Shown here: in pieces, positions 13,370-13,983 of the stretch
How positions within the stretch are numbered: position 1 is the stretch's first letter
Layout of the letters: the number at the start of each line of letters is the position of its first letter
From: Gemmatimonadota bacterium
GTDB lineage: Bacteria; Gemmatimonadota; Gemmatimonadetes; Gemmatimonadales; Gemmatimonadaceae
DNA: 13,983 nucleotides
Direction of reading: 5' to 3'
Assembly (NCBI GenBank): GCA_003142495.1
Contig: PLMM01000406.1
Coordinates: forward strand, 1 to 13,983
Program-made: the position numbers and the translations under genes
Notes under the pieces: model-generated
Database searches by the model: none
What the model was told of the DNA's origin: nothing
Seen by the model: only the letters and a program-made list of their open reading frames with translations

Positions 13370-13983
13370 TTAACCCTGCTTCCGTACGAGGAGAATTCCA
13401 TTCGTAGGACCGGCGACCGCGCCGCGCACGTAAATCAGATTGCGCTCGACGTCGATCTTCTCGATCCGGAGATTGACCTGTGTATGCCGCTCCGCGCCGT
13501 AGTGCCCGGGCATCTTCTTGCCCTTGATCACGCGCGACGGATCGGTGCCCGGCCCGATGGAGCCGGGACGGCGGTGCTTCGTGTTTCCGTGCGTGTTCGG
13601 TCCGCCAGCGAAGCCCCAGCGCTTCACGACGCCCTGGAAGCCGCGGCCCTTCGTGGTGCCCGTCACCTTCACGCGCTCGCCCACCTTGAAGATCTCGACC
13701 GTGATCGTCTGGCCGATCGCGACTTCAGGTGCCTTGTAGTCCGTCGCCTGCGTGTCGTCGAGACGGAAGCTGCGCAGCGTTGCCGGCGGCGCATCGAGCC
13801 CCGCCTTCTTCGCGTGACCGACTTCGGCCTTCGACGCACGACGGCCGCGCGGAGTGCGCTCCTTCCCCTTCGACTCGCGGCGCAGACGCTGCGTGCCGTG
13901 ACCGAGCTGCACCGACGCAAAGCCGGCCTTGCTCGTCTCCATCACCTGAACCACCGGATTCGGCTCGGCAACGATCACCGTGC
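13370..13983 (-). CDS. rplC: 50S ribosomal protein L3, 5' end outside the window
   Basis: An assembly-initiating protein reaching toward the peptidyl transferase centre. The visible 204 codons begin with TVIVAEPNPVVQVMETSKAG, which is internal to L3, so about the first 20 residues, including the GMTQIF-type start, are beyond the edge. A GTG at 13978 is not a real start. Motifs: KAEVGHAKKAGLDAP, VTGTTKGRGFQGVVKRWGFA, GGPNTHGNTKHRRPGSIGPG, KGKKMPGHYGAERHTQVNLR. There is a basic insertion (RLRRESKGKERTPRGRRASK) before the KAEVGH segment. The residue aligning with the PrmB-methylated Gln150 of E. coli appears to be Thr. It is the first gene visible; rpsJ would be expected just upstream. Confidence 0.96.
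   Translation of the reverse strand, partial: TVIVAEPNPVVQVMETSKAGFASVQLGHGTQRLRRESKGKERTPRGRRASKAEVGHAKKAGLDAPPATLRSFRLDDTQATDYKAPEVAIGQTITVEIFKVGERVKVTGTTKGRGFQGVVKRWGFAGGPNTHGNTKHRRPGSIGPGTDPSRVIKGKKMPGHYGAERHTQVNLRIEKIDVERNLIYVRGAVAGPTNGILLVRKQG

Noticed and set aside
11105..13407. Long plus-strand frames opposite rplB and rplD
   Set aside because: Antisense shadows; the minus-strand L2, L23 and L4 genes are clear.
1..13983. Mobile elements, CRISPR arrays, tRNA or rRNA genes
   Set aside because: None seen: no spaced direct repeats, transposase motifs, terminal inverted repeats or cloverleaf-like sequence.

Overview
The window holds most of a fused S10-spc ribosomal protein operon, read entirely on the minus strand, so gene order runs from the right edge leftward. 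High GC, dense packing with many 0-4 nt junctions, a zinc-type S14, and long low-complexity tails on several ribosomal proteins suggest an uncultured high-GC bacterium. My best guess is Gemmatimonadota or a relative. That is an inference from general protein character, not a database result.

Layout in transcription order: rplC (5' end cut by the window edge), rplD, rplW, rplB, rpsS, rplV, rpsC, rplP, rpmC, rpsQ, rplN, rplX, rplE, rpsN (type Z), rpsH, rplF, rplR, rpsE, rpmD, rplO, secY, adk, map. These supply both ribosomal subunits, the SecY translocon channel, adenylate kinase and the enzyme that removes initiator methionine. Coupled junctions (TAATG at rplV/rpsC, rpsE/rpmD and rpmD/rplO; ATGA at adk/map) fit one translationally linked transcript.

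Downstream of map the usual infA-rpmJ-rpsM-rpsK-rpsD-rpoA block is missing. Instead there is an unrecognised 131-residue protein (999-1394), a decayed GNAT acetyltransferase remnant (730-999), and then, on the plus strand and convergent, a small candidate lipoprotein (284-721). A possible 3' end of another plus-strand gene lies at the left edge (3-149).

The most notable points are: a single-base deletion in map exactly at a metal-ligand Glu codon; an S5 protein with a roughly 95-residue Gly/Arg/Pro repeat extension; an L4 protein with a histone-H1-like Lys/Ala tail; an adenylate kinase with GVVRT in place of GFPRT; two tiny SD-led upstream ORFs, before adk and before the 131-residue gene; and a possible RNA hairpin just ahead of rpsH. 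I see no CRISPR array, tRNA, rRNA, insertion sequence or dedicated new defence or biosynthetic system.
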